Shown: in pieces, positions 11,860 to 23,479 of the stretch
Position numbering within the stretch: position 1 is the stretch's first letter
How the letters are laid out: each line of letters opens with the position of its first letter
Assembly (NCBI GenBank): GCA_034440575.1
Contig: JAOTOL010001499.1
Coordinates: 388,501-452,500, forward strand
DNA: 64,000 nucleotides
Direction: 5' to 3'
Source: Imbricaverruca yamaguchii
Taxonomy: Eukaryota > Arthropoda > Thecostraca > Neoverrucidae
Notes under the pieces: generated by a model
Told to the model about the DNA's origin: nothing
Seen by the model: only the letters and a program-made list of their open reading frames with translations
Databases searched by the model: none
Program-made: the position numbers and the translations under genes

Positions 11860-13510
11860 GCGGGCCGACGGTACCGGCGCTGACGGACACAACACATTAC
11901 AGGTGACACACCGAGGCCGGCCGTCAGTACACTGCCCTCCCCCAGGGGGTGTACCGGCGCTGACGGACACAACACATTACAGGTGACACACCGAGGCCGG
12001 CCGTTAGCACACTGCCCCCCCCCCCCAGGGGTGTACCGGCGCTGACGGACACAACACATTACAGGTGACACCGAGGCCGGCCGTCAGCACACTGCCCCCA
12101 CCCCCACCCACCCCAGGGGTGTACCGGCGCTGACGGACACAACACATTACAGGTGACACCGAGGCCGGCCGTCAGCACACCCCCCCAGTGGTGTACCGGC
12201 GCTGACGGACACAACACATTACAGGTGACACACCGAGGCCGCCGTCAGCACACTGCCCCCCCAGGGGTGTACCGGCGCTGACGGACACAACACATTACAG
12301 GTGACACACCGAGGCCGAATGCCGTCGGACGCATTACATAACATGGCTGCCATGCCGTCCCCCAGGGGTGTACCGGCGCTGACGGACACAACACATTACA
12401 GGTGACACCGAGGCCGGCCGTCAGCACACTGCCCCCACCCCAGGGGTGTACCGGCGCTGACGGACACATTACACATTACAGGTGACACACCGAAGCCGGC
12501 CGTCAGTACACTGCCCCCACCCCCACCCACCCCCGGGGTGTAGCGGCGCTGATGGACACATTACACATTGCAGGTGACACACCGAGGCCGGCCGTCAGTA
12601 CACTGGCCCCCCCCCCCAGGGGTGTACCGGCGCTGACGGACACAACACATTACAGGTGACACCGAGGCCGGCCGTCAGCACACTGCCCCCCCCCAGGGGT
12701 GTACCGGCGCTGACGGACACAACACAATACAGGTGACACCGAGGCCGGCCGTCAGCACACTGCCCCCCCCCCAGGGGTGTACCGGCGCTGACGGACACAA
12801 CACATTACAGGTGACACCGAGGCCGGCCGTCAGTACACTGCCCCCCCCAGGGGTGTACCGGCGCTGACGGACACATTACACATTACAGGTGACACACCGA
12901 GGCTGGCCGTCAGCACACTGCCCCCCACCCCTAGGGGTGTACCGGCGCTGACGGACACAACACAATACAGGTGACACCGAGGCTGGCCGTCAGTACACTG
13001 CCCCCCACCCCAGGGGTGTACCGGCGCTGACGGACACAACACATTACAGGTGACACCGAGGCCGGCCGTCAGTACACTGCCCCCCCCCCCCAGGGGTGTA
13101 CCGGCGCTGACGGACACAACACAATACAGGTGACACCGAGGCCGGCCGTCAGCACACTGCCCCCCCCCCCCCCCCCCAGGGGTGTACCGGCGCTGACGGA
13201 CACAACACATTACAGGTGACACCGAGGCCGGCCGTCAGCACACTGCCCCCCACCCCCCAGGGGTGTACCGGCGCTGACGGACACAACACATTACAGGTGA
13301 CACCGAGGCTGGCCGTCAGCACACTGCCCCCCCCCCCAGGGGTGTACCGGCGCTGACGAACACAACACAATACAGGTGACACCGAGGCCGGCCGTCAGTA
13401 CACTGCCCCCCACCCCCCCCCAGGTGTGTACTCGGCGCTGGCGGACACATTGCACATTACAGTTGACGCCGAGGCCGAGCCGTCAGCGCACTGCCCCCGT
13501 CAGGGGAGTA
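11860..13510. repeat. About 73-bp minisatellite with a variable poly-C tract
   Basis: Roughly 21 copies of a unit made of GGTGTACCGGCGCTGACGGA, CACAACACATTACAGGTGAC, GAGGCCGGCCGTCAGCACAC and a C run of about 5-15 bases. Most length variation is in the C run. On the minus strand each unit carries TGTGTCCGTCAG, an acceptor-like string, but no KCNQ exon is recognised next to it. Confidence 0.92.
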
Positions 13511-13514
13511 CAGG

Positions 13515-14275
13515 CAGACCCTGACAAGTGAGGCAGACCCTGACAAGACAGGCAGCAGACCCTGACAAGTCAGGGAGACCCTGATAACTCAGGCAGACCC
13601 TGACAAGTTAGGTAGACCCTGACAAGTCAGGCAGACCCTGACAAGTCAGATAGACCCTGACCAGTCAGGCAGCAGACCCTGATAAGTCAGGTAGACCCTG
13701 ACAAGTCAGGCAGACCCTGACAAGTCATATAGACTCTGACAAGTTAGGCAGACCCTGACAAGTCAGATAGACCCTGACAAGTCAGGCAGACCATGACAAG
13801 TCAGATAGACCCTGACAAGTCAGATAGACACTGACAAGTCAGGCAGACCATGGCAAGACAGGCAGCAGACCCTAACAAGTCAGGCAGATCCTGACAAGTC
13901 AGACAGCAGACCATGACAAATCAGGCAGACCCTGATAAGTCAGGTAGACCCTGACAAGTCAGGCAGACCCTGACAAGACAGGCAGGCCCTGACAAATCAG
14001 GCAGACCCTCACAAGCCAGGTAGGCCCGGACAAGACAGACAGACCCTGACAAGTGAGGCAGACCTTGACAAGTCAGGCAGCAGGCCCTGATAAGTCAAGC
14101 AGACCCTGACAAGTCAGGTAGACCCTGACAAGTCAGATAGACCATGACAAGACAGGCAGGCCCTGACAAATCAGGCAGACCCTTACAAGCCAGGTAGGCC
14201 CTGACAAGACAGGCAGGCCCTGACAAATCAGGCAGACCCTCACAAGCCACGTAGGCCCTGACAAGACAAGACTGA
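13515..14275. repeat. 19-bp minisatellite (GACAAGTCAGGCAGACCCT)
   Basis: About 40 copies of GACAAGTCAGGCAGACCCT with insertions of CAG and single-base variants. It directly follows the 73-bp array. No coding potential. Confidence 0.92.
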
Positions 14276-14919
14276 GGCCGGGGCTGCGTTTCGGGACCGC
14301 AGCTGACCCGTTGGAAAAGTGCATGACAAGCAAACTTCCCTTCGCACCATACCTTAATGCAATTGTGACTTCGAAGTTCCTATATCGGTGACCCCGCTTT
14401 TCTTCCGTTTCCCAACGTCACCTGGATTGTTGCATTCATAGTATCATATTTCATCCTAGGCTGCTTGGCTTTGACATGGGCCTCGCGCCTCCCTCAATAC
14501 AGCATGCGTCCACCAAGCCATCTATCTGCATGAACACTGCTGGTGGTGGATGGCTTTCCATACTCGAGGCGCAGTTTCATCTCGCTGACATCTTATCTAT
14601 CACCACGAAATTATACCACACCTTGTCGGCACACCCGAGCAACATAGCGGCACATCTTTCACATCTTCACGTATTCAGCATCAGTTTCCATATCTTCATG
14701 TCTTTCGCCTGACACAGGGATCTCATAATTATGAGGTTCGCAAGCTTATGGGGTTGGACATGTTTGGGAAAACGAAACCGTTATTATTGAATAAGCTCGT
14801 TGCCAAAACATTTGTTTTCGACAAGCCCCCCCCCCCATTAACAGCACACCATTAACACATCCGGCGCACCTCTCCCGTCTGCCTCGGTCCGTCGGCCGCC
14901 ACCTGACACCTGCAGGCGG

Positions 14920-15640
14920 CCCAGGCGGATCCTCAGGCCTTGCCGAATACTGGAATTACTAGACATTCTAACTCTCCCCGAGCAAGTCGCATCCACATAA
15001 TCCCGAAAAGATCCCAGGGGAGTGGCGTGTGGCGGATGATTGTCGTCGCGTATTGAACAGTCCCGCTGTTCATGATGCTATCTCCTGCCACACAATCTCA
15101 GTACGAAAACAAAACCATCTGGTATGAAGTGTTTCTCGAAGATCGATTTGCTGCGTGCCTATCATCAGGTGCCGATGAGTCCTGGTGACGTCACAAAGAC
15201 TGCAGTGAACACAACTTTCCGTTTGTATGAGTATGGGAACATGCCCGCTGGCCTACGGAAGTCACTACATTTCAGCGATTGATAGACATGATGTTCAGAG
15301 ACGTGCCTTGCGCTTTCGTATGCTTACACGTGTTGGCTTTCTCACCCAACCCAGCTCAACACGCCAAGGACTTTGAGACGGTGTTTGCGGTGCTAGAAAA
15401 GCACGATGTCAAGACCTCTCCTCCTTCGGAGTGTCAATGTTGTTGTTCCAACATATTTATCGGTCACCACGTGTCGAGGGCATCGAACCTCCTGCAAGCT
15501 AGTGCGACGAGGTTTCCGCCACCTGTAAACCAATCAACTGCCATCGTCTCCGTCGTGTTTTTGGAATGGTAGGTTTATATCGTCTGATAGGTCTGATATG
15601 TGCCAATATCGTTCATGAGCTAATTGAGCTAATTCGACTG
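14920..15640 (+). mobile_element. Ty3/gypsy-type reverse transcriptase relic
   Basis: Translated pieces in all three frames line up in order with a Ty3/gypsy RT. A SNSPRAS stretch is followed by EWRVADDCRRVLN, a SKIDLLRAYHQVPMSPGD block, a LYEYGNMPAGLRKS block, then IDMMFRDVPCAFVCLHVLAF, where the usual YLDD catalytic motif is degraded to CLHV, and finally MVGLYR. Frames break several times with stops, and no LTR, integrase or gag is seen nearby. This is a dead fragment inside the last KCNQ intron. Confidence 0.85.
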
Positions 15641-16487
15641 CACCCCACGGTCAAGAGACGTCCGTGGTCGCAGTCCGCAGCTCGCGAACGTCCGCAGTCG
15701 CGGTCCGCAATTATTGCCTGTGGTGACGTGTCGGTTGGTGCCGTGTGATTGCTGGTCGTTGCTTTGCCTTCCGTTCGCCCATCGCGTTCGGTACTACGGC
15801 CCGACAGTTCAAGCGTTTTCATGTTTCTTTCTTTATCGCCCACCAATCCGTTTCTGGGTGGGTGAGTATTTATTTGCAGTTCCGATAACGTAGCGTGGTT
15901 ACAGACCCCTAGCCAAAATAAGATGGTATCACCACCAAAATCTTACAAAATGTGAATGTGTTATAGATCAGGAGCACTTCACTTCACTCTCCTTAGCATG
16001 ACTAGAAAGAAACGAAGGGATGTGATCGCAACTAATCAACACTCTCTCGTGTTTGAAGCCGTCACTGTGTCTGAAGATGAACTGCTGTGCTGTCATCTAT
16101 GACATATGCGACGTACAGCACACTCACCAAGTCTGACTAAGTCGGAGACTGGAGGGGGAGGGGGCATTTTAGCCGTCCCCACAGTGATGACCAGGGTAAT
16201 GCACATTGACCTCAACTGGGTGCAGCTGAGCTGCGTGACACGTGGCCAGTCAACCGTATACACGGGCCACGGCAGGCGGCTGCGACTGCCTGCCGCCTGG
16301 GCCGAGCTGGACAGCTCCGGTGGCGCCCCGGCGGTCTGTTTACACCGACTCACGAGCCACGTGTGGTCGATCAGCCACCGGCAAACGTGCCGCCGTGTGT
16401 TGGAAGGGCGTAATCATCTGATCAATGGCGCCAGCTCCTCTGCCATTCGCCGTCACACACTGACTGCGTGCAATATGCTGTGCACGT

Positions 16488-16668
16488 CACCAGCCACTGG
16501 TCACTGACGGTGCATAGTGCACGTCACCAGTCATTGGTGGTGTGTGGTGCACGTCACCAGTCACTGACGGTGCATAGTGCGCGTCACCAGTCACTGACGG
16601 TGCATAGTGCACGTCACCAGTCACTGACGGTGTGTAGTGGACGCCGCTGTTCACTGACGGTGGCGTGA
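16488..16668. repeat. 30-bp minisatellite
   Basis: About six copies of TCACTGACGGTGCATAGTGC plus ACGTCACCAG. Followed at 16,672-16,745 by a CT-rich microsatellite (CTCTTTCT)n. Confidence 0.88.
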
Positions 16669-17283
16669 CCAGTGACTCTCTCTGACTCTCTCTTTCTCTC
16701 TCTTTCTCTCTCTTTCTCTCTCTCCCTCTCTCTCTCCCTCCCTCCATTCCTTCCACTGAGGGCTTTGTCTGAGGCGCAGACTGAGGGTCCGGCTCGGGCT
16801 GAGACGCAGACTGAGGGCGAGGCTTGGGCTGAGGCGAAATTCTCATGTCATGTCAGCGCCTGTACTCGAACAGCAGATATTAGTCGACCCGATAATTGGT
16901 TCGCCTGGTATTGCATACTACGAGACGCATTATCTACCATGGGATTCGACGGGCCCGGTATTTATGATTTACTTTGCGAGTTGGTGGACCCAAAATTGCT
17001 AACTGCGAAGCCTAGGATACCCGGCATTTGACCTGCATGACCAGACAGGGCCAGCACTATTTATCGTGCGACTCATCAGTACACAGTGATCGAAAGTCAG
17101 AAGACCTGCGACACTCGATGGACTTTGCTTCACGTGCTGGGATAGTCCGTGATCCCAATATTACCCCCTACGAAACTCAGTAGAACTTGTGAAACTTGCG
17201 AAAAAGTAGAGCCTGTTCTACCGACAGCGAGACTCAGCACACGGCGCACTCTGTGGCGGGCGATTCCGTGGGCGCCGGGTTAC

Positions 17284-17406
17284 CTGCTGCTCTACCCGGT
17301 ATATCCGAGCTCCGATGGTCATCGGCTTGAGGCCGCCGTTGCGGTCCAGGCTGGAGATGTAGCTGCCCGGCTTGCCCAGGGTCTGGTCCAGTCGCCGCTG
17401 CAGCTC
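17284..17406 (-). CDS. KCNQ: KCNQ exon: helix C region
   Basis: 41 codons, phase 0 to phase 0. It starts ELQRRLDQTLGKPGS, continuing helix C after RIK from the upstream exon, and ends ARIYRVEQQ just before the helix D exon. This matches the conserved RIK-LQ.R.DQ..G pattern of Kv7 C-termini. Acceptor TGCCCTCAG / GAG at 17,406; donor CAG / GTAACC. The acceptor and first ~26 exon bases recur in the 75-bp array immediately upstream. The joined reading LQRRLDQTLG...VEQQ-LVTMDRKLDHLV supports both splice choices. Confidence 0.9.
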
Positions 17407-17817
17407 CTGAGGGCAGGGTCACCAGGTCAGACACTCCCCCGGCACCCTGCCCAGGGTCTGGTCCAGTCGCCGCTGCAGCTCCTGAGGGCAGGGTCACCAG
17501 GTCAGACACTCCCCCGGCACCCTGCCCAGGGTCTGGTCCAGTCGCCGCTGCAGCTCCTGAGGGCAGGGTCACCAGGTCAGACACATCCCTGGCACCCTGC
17601 CCAGGGTCTGGCCCAACCCCCCCCTGCAGCCTGAGGCAGGGCACCAACCCCCGGCACCCTGCCCAGGGTCTGGTCCAGTCGCCGCTGCAGCTCCTGAGGG
17701 CAGGGTCACCAGGTCAGACACTCCCCCGGCACCCTGCCCAGGGTCTGGTCCAGTCGCCGCTGCAGCTCCTGAGGGCAGGGTCACCAGGTCAGACACTCCC
17801 CCGGCACCCTGCCCGAC
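17381..17817. repeat. 75-bp minisatellite containing the helix C exon's 3' splice site
   Basis: Unit starts (GTCTGGTCC, or the variant GTCTGGCCC at 17,606) fall at 17,381, 17,456, 17,531, 17,606, 17,668 and 17,743: 75-bp spacing except one 62-bp deleted copy. On the minus strand each unit carries CTGCCCTCAG then GAGCTGCAGCGGCGACTGGA, the native acceptor and exon start. In exon frame every extra copy meets TGA about 20 codons in. The array thus overlaps the coding exon at one end. Confidence 0.94.
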
Positions 17818-18108
17818 GTCTGTGTTGCGCTCAGCAAGCCCCTCCTTCTGTGTCCTCTCTTATTTTCTCCTTTTCCCTCTCCCTATTTCTCTCCCCTGGC
17901 TGTACATTATCTATAAAGTAACAAGCTATAAAGTATCGCTCAAGCATATTACAGCTCAAACGACAGACCTGAATCCTGCAGGCCTTTTGGCATTGCACCT
18001 CAGTTGGTCGAGTCTGTCCGGACTCCCAGAGTTGCTCAGGTCAGCCGTTTCGGCTGAGTGCAGCTGCTGCTGTTTTGGCGGGCCCGCCAGAAGGGCTGGC
18101 TCAAAGAG

Positions 18109-18187
<79 letters not shown>

Positions 18188-18596
18188 TCATACGATGTAC
18201 ATCGTTCGCACCGTAGCCGGTACTCGGCTTCCGTCTCGAGTCAAGCAGCTGCAAGCGGTGCCTTGTTCGGTGCATACACATTTAGTGTAAACAGTGCTTG
18301 TTTTGTATCCCGTGGCTTGGGGTTCAGTGAATGGAACGGATGCAACTTTTTCTTCCTTTTGTAGTGCAATATGATGAAAGCATCGTATTCTGAATCACGT
18401 TAGCTGTGCCTGAAAGTGGTTGGCTGCATAACATTAGAGGCAATGCGTCGATGACCGAGAGACTAAAAAGTTCCACCGTTCTGAGAGTATGAAACTTAAA
18501 GCCCTCGTTTGTCCGGCACCCCTGCTGGCGCGCCTTATTCTGGACTAGATTATCACTATACGCTGGCAGTGACACATCGGTGTCCCTCCTGCTTAC
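17407..18596 (-). other. KCNQ intron between helix B and helix C exons
   Basis: Phase-0 intron, donor GTAAGC at 18,591-18,596. It holds the 75-bp splice-site array at its 3' end and an (AT)n run at 18,114-18,183. The rest (17,820-18,110 and 18,190-18,590) has no recognised feature; the open frame at 17,822-18,364 plus is kept open by (AT)n. Confidence 0.8.
18114..18183. repeat. (AT)n microsatellite
   Basis: About 35 uninterrupted AT dinucleotides. Two similar tracts occur at 51,270-51,335 and 62,650-62,716. Confidence 0.97.
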
Positions 18597-18753
18597 CTTG
18601 ATGCGGACCATCATGTTGAGGTGACCTTGACTGTACTGCTCGATGACGTCACGCACGTCGTAGGGCTTCCGCGCCTGCTGGAACTTGCGCCGCGACACGA
18701 AGTACTTGATTTTTCTGATCGCCCGGATTGCGGTCTTGTGTGTGACCGTGAGG
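18597..18753 (-). CDS. KCNQ: KCNQ exon: calmodulin-binding helix B
   Basis: 157 bp, phase 2 in, phase 0 out. The peptide runs LTVTHKTAIRAIRKIKYF, SRRKFQQARKPYDVRDVIEQ, then YSQGHLNMMVRIK. This is the most conserved block of the Kv7 C-terminus: helix B (basic, calmodulin and PIP2 binding), the PYDV.DVIEQYS.GH signature and the start of helix C. The acceptor TTCTGCTTCGCAG / C at 18,753 is chosen because it alone matches phase 2 of the exon at 23,339-23,456, giving EPARIT-S-LTVTHK. Other AGs at 18,769 and 18,783 are also open but out of phase. Donor AAG / GTAAGC. Confidence 0.93.
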
Positions 18754-19655
18754 CTGCGAAGCAGAACCCTGGTCGGTGCTGGCTGCGGCGTCGCCAATGG
18801 ATTGGATGGTCGTGTGTGAAACAGTAAATTTTATTCGAATTGGTGGTCGGGGTGCTTTATAGAATCATTCAGTGCTCAGCGCAAGCTTATTGCATTAACC
18901 TTGACCCAACCTCCCGATCTGGAAACACCAGCTCCGTGGCACAAATTTGACGGATAGTTTGGCCCTCCCCGTCTTCCAGGTCATATCCTCACAACCAGTC
19001 TCCTGGGTAGGGGGTTGATAAGGACTCCCTCTAGTCCCCTGATAGGGACCCCCTGATAGGGACCGCCAGCCTAATCTTTCAGGTCAGATCCTCCACCCCG
19101 TATTGTAGTGAAGGTCGTTCTTGTAGGCTCGTGAGTAGTCTAGGAGACCCGCGCGTCGCGATATCTCCGAATGCATAAATGAAATGTTCTCTGCACGATA
19201 TATTTTGCAGAAAGTATAGTGAATATATGGTGACACTCGCAATAGTGTTCCAGGCCGACAGCCGACAGTAATTAATTCCAATTGTAAATTTGGAGGCCGA
19301 AATACAGTTATTAATTTATAAACGCCACCGACAGCGCGACAGGCCCGCGCGGCTCGACAGTCAAGACAGGTCTGAAGCCGGGGTGGTTTGACGGGCACGG
19401 CCGCAACCGGAAGACCAAGGCACACGTCACAGTTGCCGAGCATTGGCCCGTAAAACGCTGATTCGGTTCCGACGAAGGCCGGTGACTGCGTTGCCGGCAC
19501 CGGACGGAAAAGTACTGGCGCGACATATGCGGGGCATGGTAGGTCTGCTGACCTACAGGGTCGCAGCACCCACAGTTAGACATTATACGATTAAAACAGT
19601 ACGTTTTTAGCAACTCTGTTACAGTATATGAGGACGGGGAGTGGGTGTTGATATA

Positions 19656-20350
19656 ATTCCCCATCTAATCTCCAAACTAAGCGTCGCACGAAAACGAAAG
19701 AGGTGTCATCGGAAAGCGCTCGACAAGTAGGTTCAGAAGCCACCCACAAAATCCCCCTTAAAGTGACATGACACGTCATTATGTTTTCACAACTGTCATC
19801 ACGTTTTTTGGCTCTGGGTAGTTTAATTTAAGATGCATTTGAAACAAAATAAATTGGAGTCAGAAAAAGAAAGCGAACTTGACCATAGCCCCCAAAGTTT
19901 TGTCCACGTAAAAATCTTCTTTTTTTGAAATTTCAAAATTCTGTGTATCCAATTTTCTTCGCTTTTTTCTGATGGGTAAAAAATCGCAAAACCTTGCTTG
20001 AAGTTAACTTGGTCTCATAAAAATGCCTACTTTAGCCAGAATCTTCGATTTGAGCCATAATGGTCAACTTTACCAAAAATATGTTGTGAAAAACGAAAAA
20101 AACAATACTCTGATGCATTTTGTTTCCTACATTCCTACATTCCTACATTCTTGAAAGATTCATGAAAATATCTTATCAGTTAATGCGTGACGACTGGTTG
20201 AACATTTCTGGAGGTGACCTCACTTGACCTTGACAAACTCGTTGACCAAAGACGACCTCAAAATTGTCACACAACATGCCAAATTGATGTCGGAAAAAGT
20301 GCACAATTCAGGCGCGCTTCCGCGCGCCAGTCTTTCACAGTCCGCGGACA
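19656..20350 (+). mobile_element. Copy of the CCCGTCTCGGGG-end repeat family
   Basis: Landmarks in family order: TCTCCAAACTAAGCGTCGCA, GGTGTCATCGGAAAGCGCTC, TTGGCTCTGGGTAGTT, TGATGGGTAAAA, GCGTGACGACTGGTTGAACA. The 3' end is cut off by a run of G near 20,362. Non-coding. Confidence 0.75.
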
Positions 20351-21545
20351 ACCTTACAGTGGGGGGGGGGGGCGCATATTACACCCTAAGATTAATACAT
20401 AGCGTAAACGTTATTGTTCGATCGTTAAATTGTGAACAAATATAAGGTGGCGACCCAATAAGAAACGCTCGATTTTCCTCTTAGTTATTGCTGACAATGT
20501 TCCTCAAGCGAAGCTTTGGGAACAAAGCTTCGCACCAAGCGAAGTTTGAAAACATGGGAAATGCAGATTTTCATTCATGACGGGCGATTTATTGTTCTCT
20601 CGATATCAAATATCAAATGTTCCAAACTTGTCCTCACCGAATTCGGGATTTCTACATGCAAATTCGAACCTAACGAAACCTGCTCACGGACGACGAACAC
20701 TGTCACTGGGCTTCAGAACGCCTTGCACATTGATCACGAAAAGCTGGGGCATAGAACACAATGCACATGCTCAATGAGGAAGTGTGCCGGATAGTTCTGA
20801 CGAGCCCCAACGCATGCATTAGTGCAGCGGCCTACAGAGATGTGTCGGCCACCACCACTTAGTGCTATTGTCCCCACCACGCAAACCATCGACAACTTAG
20901 CCCACCCTATTCCATGCATTTGGATCGTTGATGCGAAGACACGAGCCGTTAAGTCAGCTCGCCCTTTGACTCTATCTATCCCTTGAGGCAGAGACCATTT
21001 CAAACGGGAAGGGATTCGCTGTGTTCGCCGTACCCATATATTGCACATTTGTCACGCACTTGTTCCTATTCGCTAAGTGACACTCCATCAACATTGCGAG
21101 CCGTTGCATAAGCCTGGGATAAGTCCCCCGAGACGGTGCGGGCTAAGTGCGGATGCCAACCAACGTCCAGCTCCTAAAATAGACTAAAGTACCTATAGCA
21201 CCGTGTGGCTATTACGATCTTAGGGGCTTGACTCAATACACCGGTGAAGTAGCATAGCGCTCGACGCTGATCGACGTTACAGGGGATGGCACAGACCAGG
21301 GACACAGGCAAACAAGGGGAGGGTGGGGACGGGCGCCTTCGCCATCTTTCACCCCCTAAAGTTTCCTGCGTATAATGAAGAAACGACGCAGGACAGCGCG
21401 CCGAAATTTGGCACACCCTTTCCCACATCCATTTGACACGTGTGACAATTTTAAGGTTAGGCCATCTACGGTTATCGGGTTAGTCGAGTTCAAGCGAGGT
21501 AATCTCTAAAAGGACAGTTCACCCAGTCCGTACCCTTTAACCCGT

Positions 21546-22330
21546 CCCGTCTCGGGGGGGGTCTTCAACCGCTCACCTCAGCTTTTTCGCGGATAGCGGA
21601 CGAACGGCGCGAGGCAGCGCGCCCAAGTTTGGCATACCTTTCCCACATGAATTTGACATGTTGATTCAAAATTTTTAGATCAGGTTATTTAGGGTCAACG
21701 AGTTAGCCAAGGTCAAATGAGGTCACCTCCAAAAACGTTCAACAGTCGTCACGCTTTAACGGATGCAGATATTTTAATAAAACTTTCAGCGTTGCTTATC
21801 TTCAGGGATGCAACAAAACGCACGAGTTGAATTTTTTCATTTTGTTCGTTTTTAACTACATATAAATTTTGCGTATTTGCCAAATAGCAGTTCAAATAGA
21901 GGATTCTGGCTTAAGTAAGCATGTTTTATTAGGGCAAGTTGACTTCCAACAACGTTTCTCAGTCGGCTCTACCCATCGGAAATGGAAAATTTAAGAAAAC
22001 TTTCAAACTCAACATTTTGAACTTTCCCCCCATTTTGTTTGGGGGGAGGGAACAAAATCATAGCCCTGGTTGATTTCGCTGTCCCTTTTCTCATTCCAAA
22101 TATTTTTTTTTCCATATATGCCCCAAAAGGAACTCTGAGTCAAAAACATAATGTAAGTCGTGAAAAGTTGTGAAAATCTAGCCCCACTGGTGACGTCAAT
22201 TTTTTGGGGGAAATTGTTTCGCAGGATGGACCCGGACCCTACTCGTGGAGCGCTTTCCGATGACACCGCTTTCGTTTTCGTGCGATGCTTAGTTTGGATT
22301 TTAGAGGGGGTCTTCTGGAAGTCTTCTGGA
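21546..22330 (-). mobile_element. Copy of the CCCGTCTCGGGG-end repeat family
   Basis: Begins CCCGTCTCGGGGGGGGTCTT and proceeds through TTTTTCGCGGATAGCGGACG, CAGTCGTCACGCTTTAACGG and TTTCGTGCGATGCTTAGTTT, the reverse order of the plus-strand copies. The distal terminal inverted repeat has decayed. Small ORFs on either strand are not conserved as protein. Confidence 0.8.
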
Positions 22331-22599
22331 AAAAATGGATTTTTACACAGACATGAAGTAAAAGTAAAAGTAAAAATAACGTAAAGATGACCGAACAAAA
22401 TACTCTGTGGCAGATACAAGGTCTCCTTATTTCCTTTTTACCTTCAGGGGCTACTCCGACGGAATGCGCATATCGTACTCTACGCCGAACAAAAATCACC
22501 TTTTGCTTATTTATTCGAAGTCCAGTTGTCTCGCCCGAAACCTAACTCTTCCACAAAGGCTCTAGTGGACCATTTTGAAGATCAAAGGTCGGCATTAAC

Positions 22600-23205
22600 A
22601 TAGTCTAACTGTATATACGCAAGCGCAAACGTACGTATGGCAAATGTGCGCATACGCAAGCGCAAATGTAACCAAGCGCAGAAGTGCGCAAGCACAAAAG
22701 TACGCAAGCACGAATGCACGTGAGCGCAAGTGTACGTAAGCACAAAAGTACAATAGTGCAAGTGCATCTACGCCAAAATGAATATAAGCTGACGTATATG
22801 TGTGTACAAATGCACGTAAGCGTTAAGGTACGTAGGAACAATTGTACGTAATATACACCTTTGCGTATTAGCACTTTTGGGCTGATATACATTTATACTT
22901 ACTTACATTTACGTTTACGTACTGTACTTACAAAGTGCATACTTACTTTTGCGCTTACGTCGTTTAGTGTTTCGTACCATTGCGCTGACTTACATTTGCG
23001 CTTACTTACATTTGCGCATGCGTACATTTTTGTTCACGTACATTTGCACTTACGCACCATTGCACTTACGCAAATTTACACTTACGCACCTTTGCACTTG
23101 CGCACATTTCGATTTACGTACATTTGTTTATGTACATTTGCCATGTGTACATTCGCTTCACGTGCTTTTGCGCGTACGTATATTTCCTCACGTAGGTTTG
23201 TTCTA
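22600..23205. repeat. Foldback region of TACGTAAGCGCAAATG repeats
   Basis: The left part (about 22,610-22,860) has repeats such as ACGCAAGCGCAAATGTA. The right part (about 22,860-23,200) has the opposite orientation, TACATTTGCGCTTACGTA. The two halves form a long imperfect inverted repeat around 22,860, made of short tandem units. The ORFs here (for example 22,861-23,220) are artefacts of the repeat. Confidence 0.8.
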
Positions 23206-23271
23206 GAATCCAATATCTGACGACAGTCTGCCGACGTTCGTCTCGGTCGGCAGATTGTGACACCTTGCGGC

Positions 23272-23341
23272 GGTGACACTGACCTGGGTCGGTAGGTTGT
23301 GACCCCCGCGGCGGTGACATTGTGGTGGTGACACTGACCTG
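23272..23341 (-). repeat. Duplicated 5' splice site of the acidic linker exon
   Basis: The 15-mer CAGGTCAGTGTCACC (minus strand), spanning the exon end and donor at 23,327-23,341, is repeated exactly at 23,272-23,286. The sequence between (GCCGC..GGTCACAACCTACCGACC) also recurs in part (GCCGCAAGGTGTCACAATCT). Using the distal donor would add 55 bp and shift the frame. Confidence 0.85.
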
Positions 23342-23456
23342 GTGATTCGGGCAGGCTCCTCAATGTCAATGTCCACATCGTCCGAGGCTGCCTCAGTGTT
23401 GACGCTGTTCTGACTCTGCAGCACACTGCCCTCTCGTCGGCATCCGCTCGGTGTGC
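23339..23456 (-). CDS. KCNQ: KCNQ exon: acidic linker before helix B
   Basis: 118 bp, phase 1 in, phase 2 out. It reads TPSGCRREGSVLQSQNSVNT followed by EAASDDVDIDIEEPARIT. EPARIT leading into SLTVTHK fits the region just before helix B. The acceptor CTCCTGCTGCAG / GC at 23,456 is selected because it joins in phase with the exon ending at 30,607, restoring a Gly codon. An alternative AG at about 23,495 is open but out of phase with that exon. Donor CACCAG / GTCAGT, exactly copied 55 bp downstream. The linker is poorly conserved in the family, so identification rests on position, phase and the EPARIT junction. Confidence 0.78.
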
Positions 23457-23479
23457 CTGCAGCAGGAGATTTGTCACCG

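Larger units (their letters stand above)
669..17283 (-). other. KCNQ intron between the helix C and helix D exons (16.6 kb)
   Basis: Phase-0 intron, donor GTAACC at 17,278-17,283, acceptor CCCCAG at 669-674. It contains the 49-bp array, several larger arrays, one SINE A, one SINE B, one DNA-repeat copy and a Ty3/gypsy RT relic. Stretches with nothing recognised: 1,770-2,880, 3,770-5,540, 5,670-8,200, 8,375-9,820, 9,990-10,735, 14,290-14,900, 15,650-16,485 and 16,750-17,280. Within them are only short open frames without codon bias or domains. 11,739-11,828 holds three copies of a 29-bp unit (CACATGTCGGAACTTACACA...). Confidence 0.8.
18754..23338 (-). other. KCNQ intron before the helix B exon (4.6 kb)
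   Basis: Phase-2 intron. It contains two copies of the CCCGTCTCGGGG-end repeat family in opposite orientation, fragments of the same family at about 21,100-21,150 and 21,370-21,535, and a foldback structure at 22,600-23,205. 18,760-19,650 and 20,400-21,060 show nothing recognised. The donor region has an extra copy of the splice site (23,272-23,286). Confidence 0.75.

Noticed and set aside
10506..11986. Two long plus-strand open frames (466 and 427 codons)
   Set aside because: They run through tandem repeats with no stops in the unit; composition is His/Pro/Thr and overlapping frames are equally open. No domain and antisense to the KCNQ gene.
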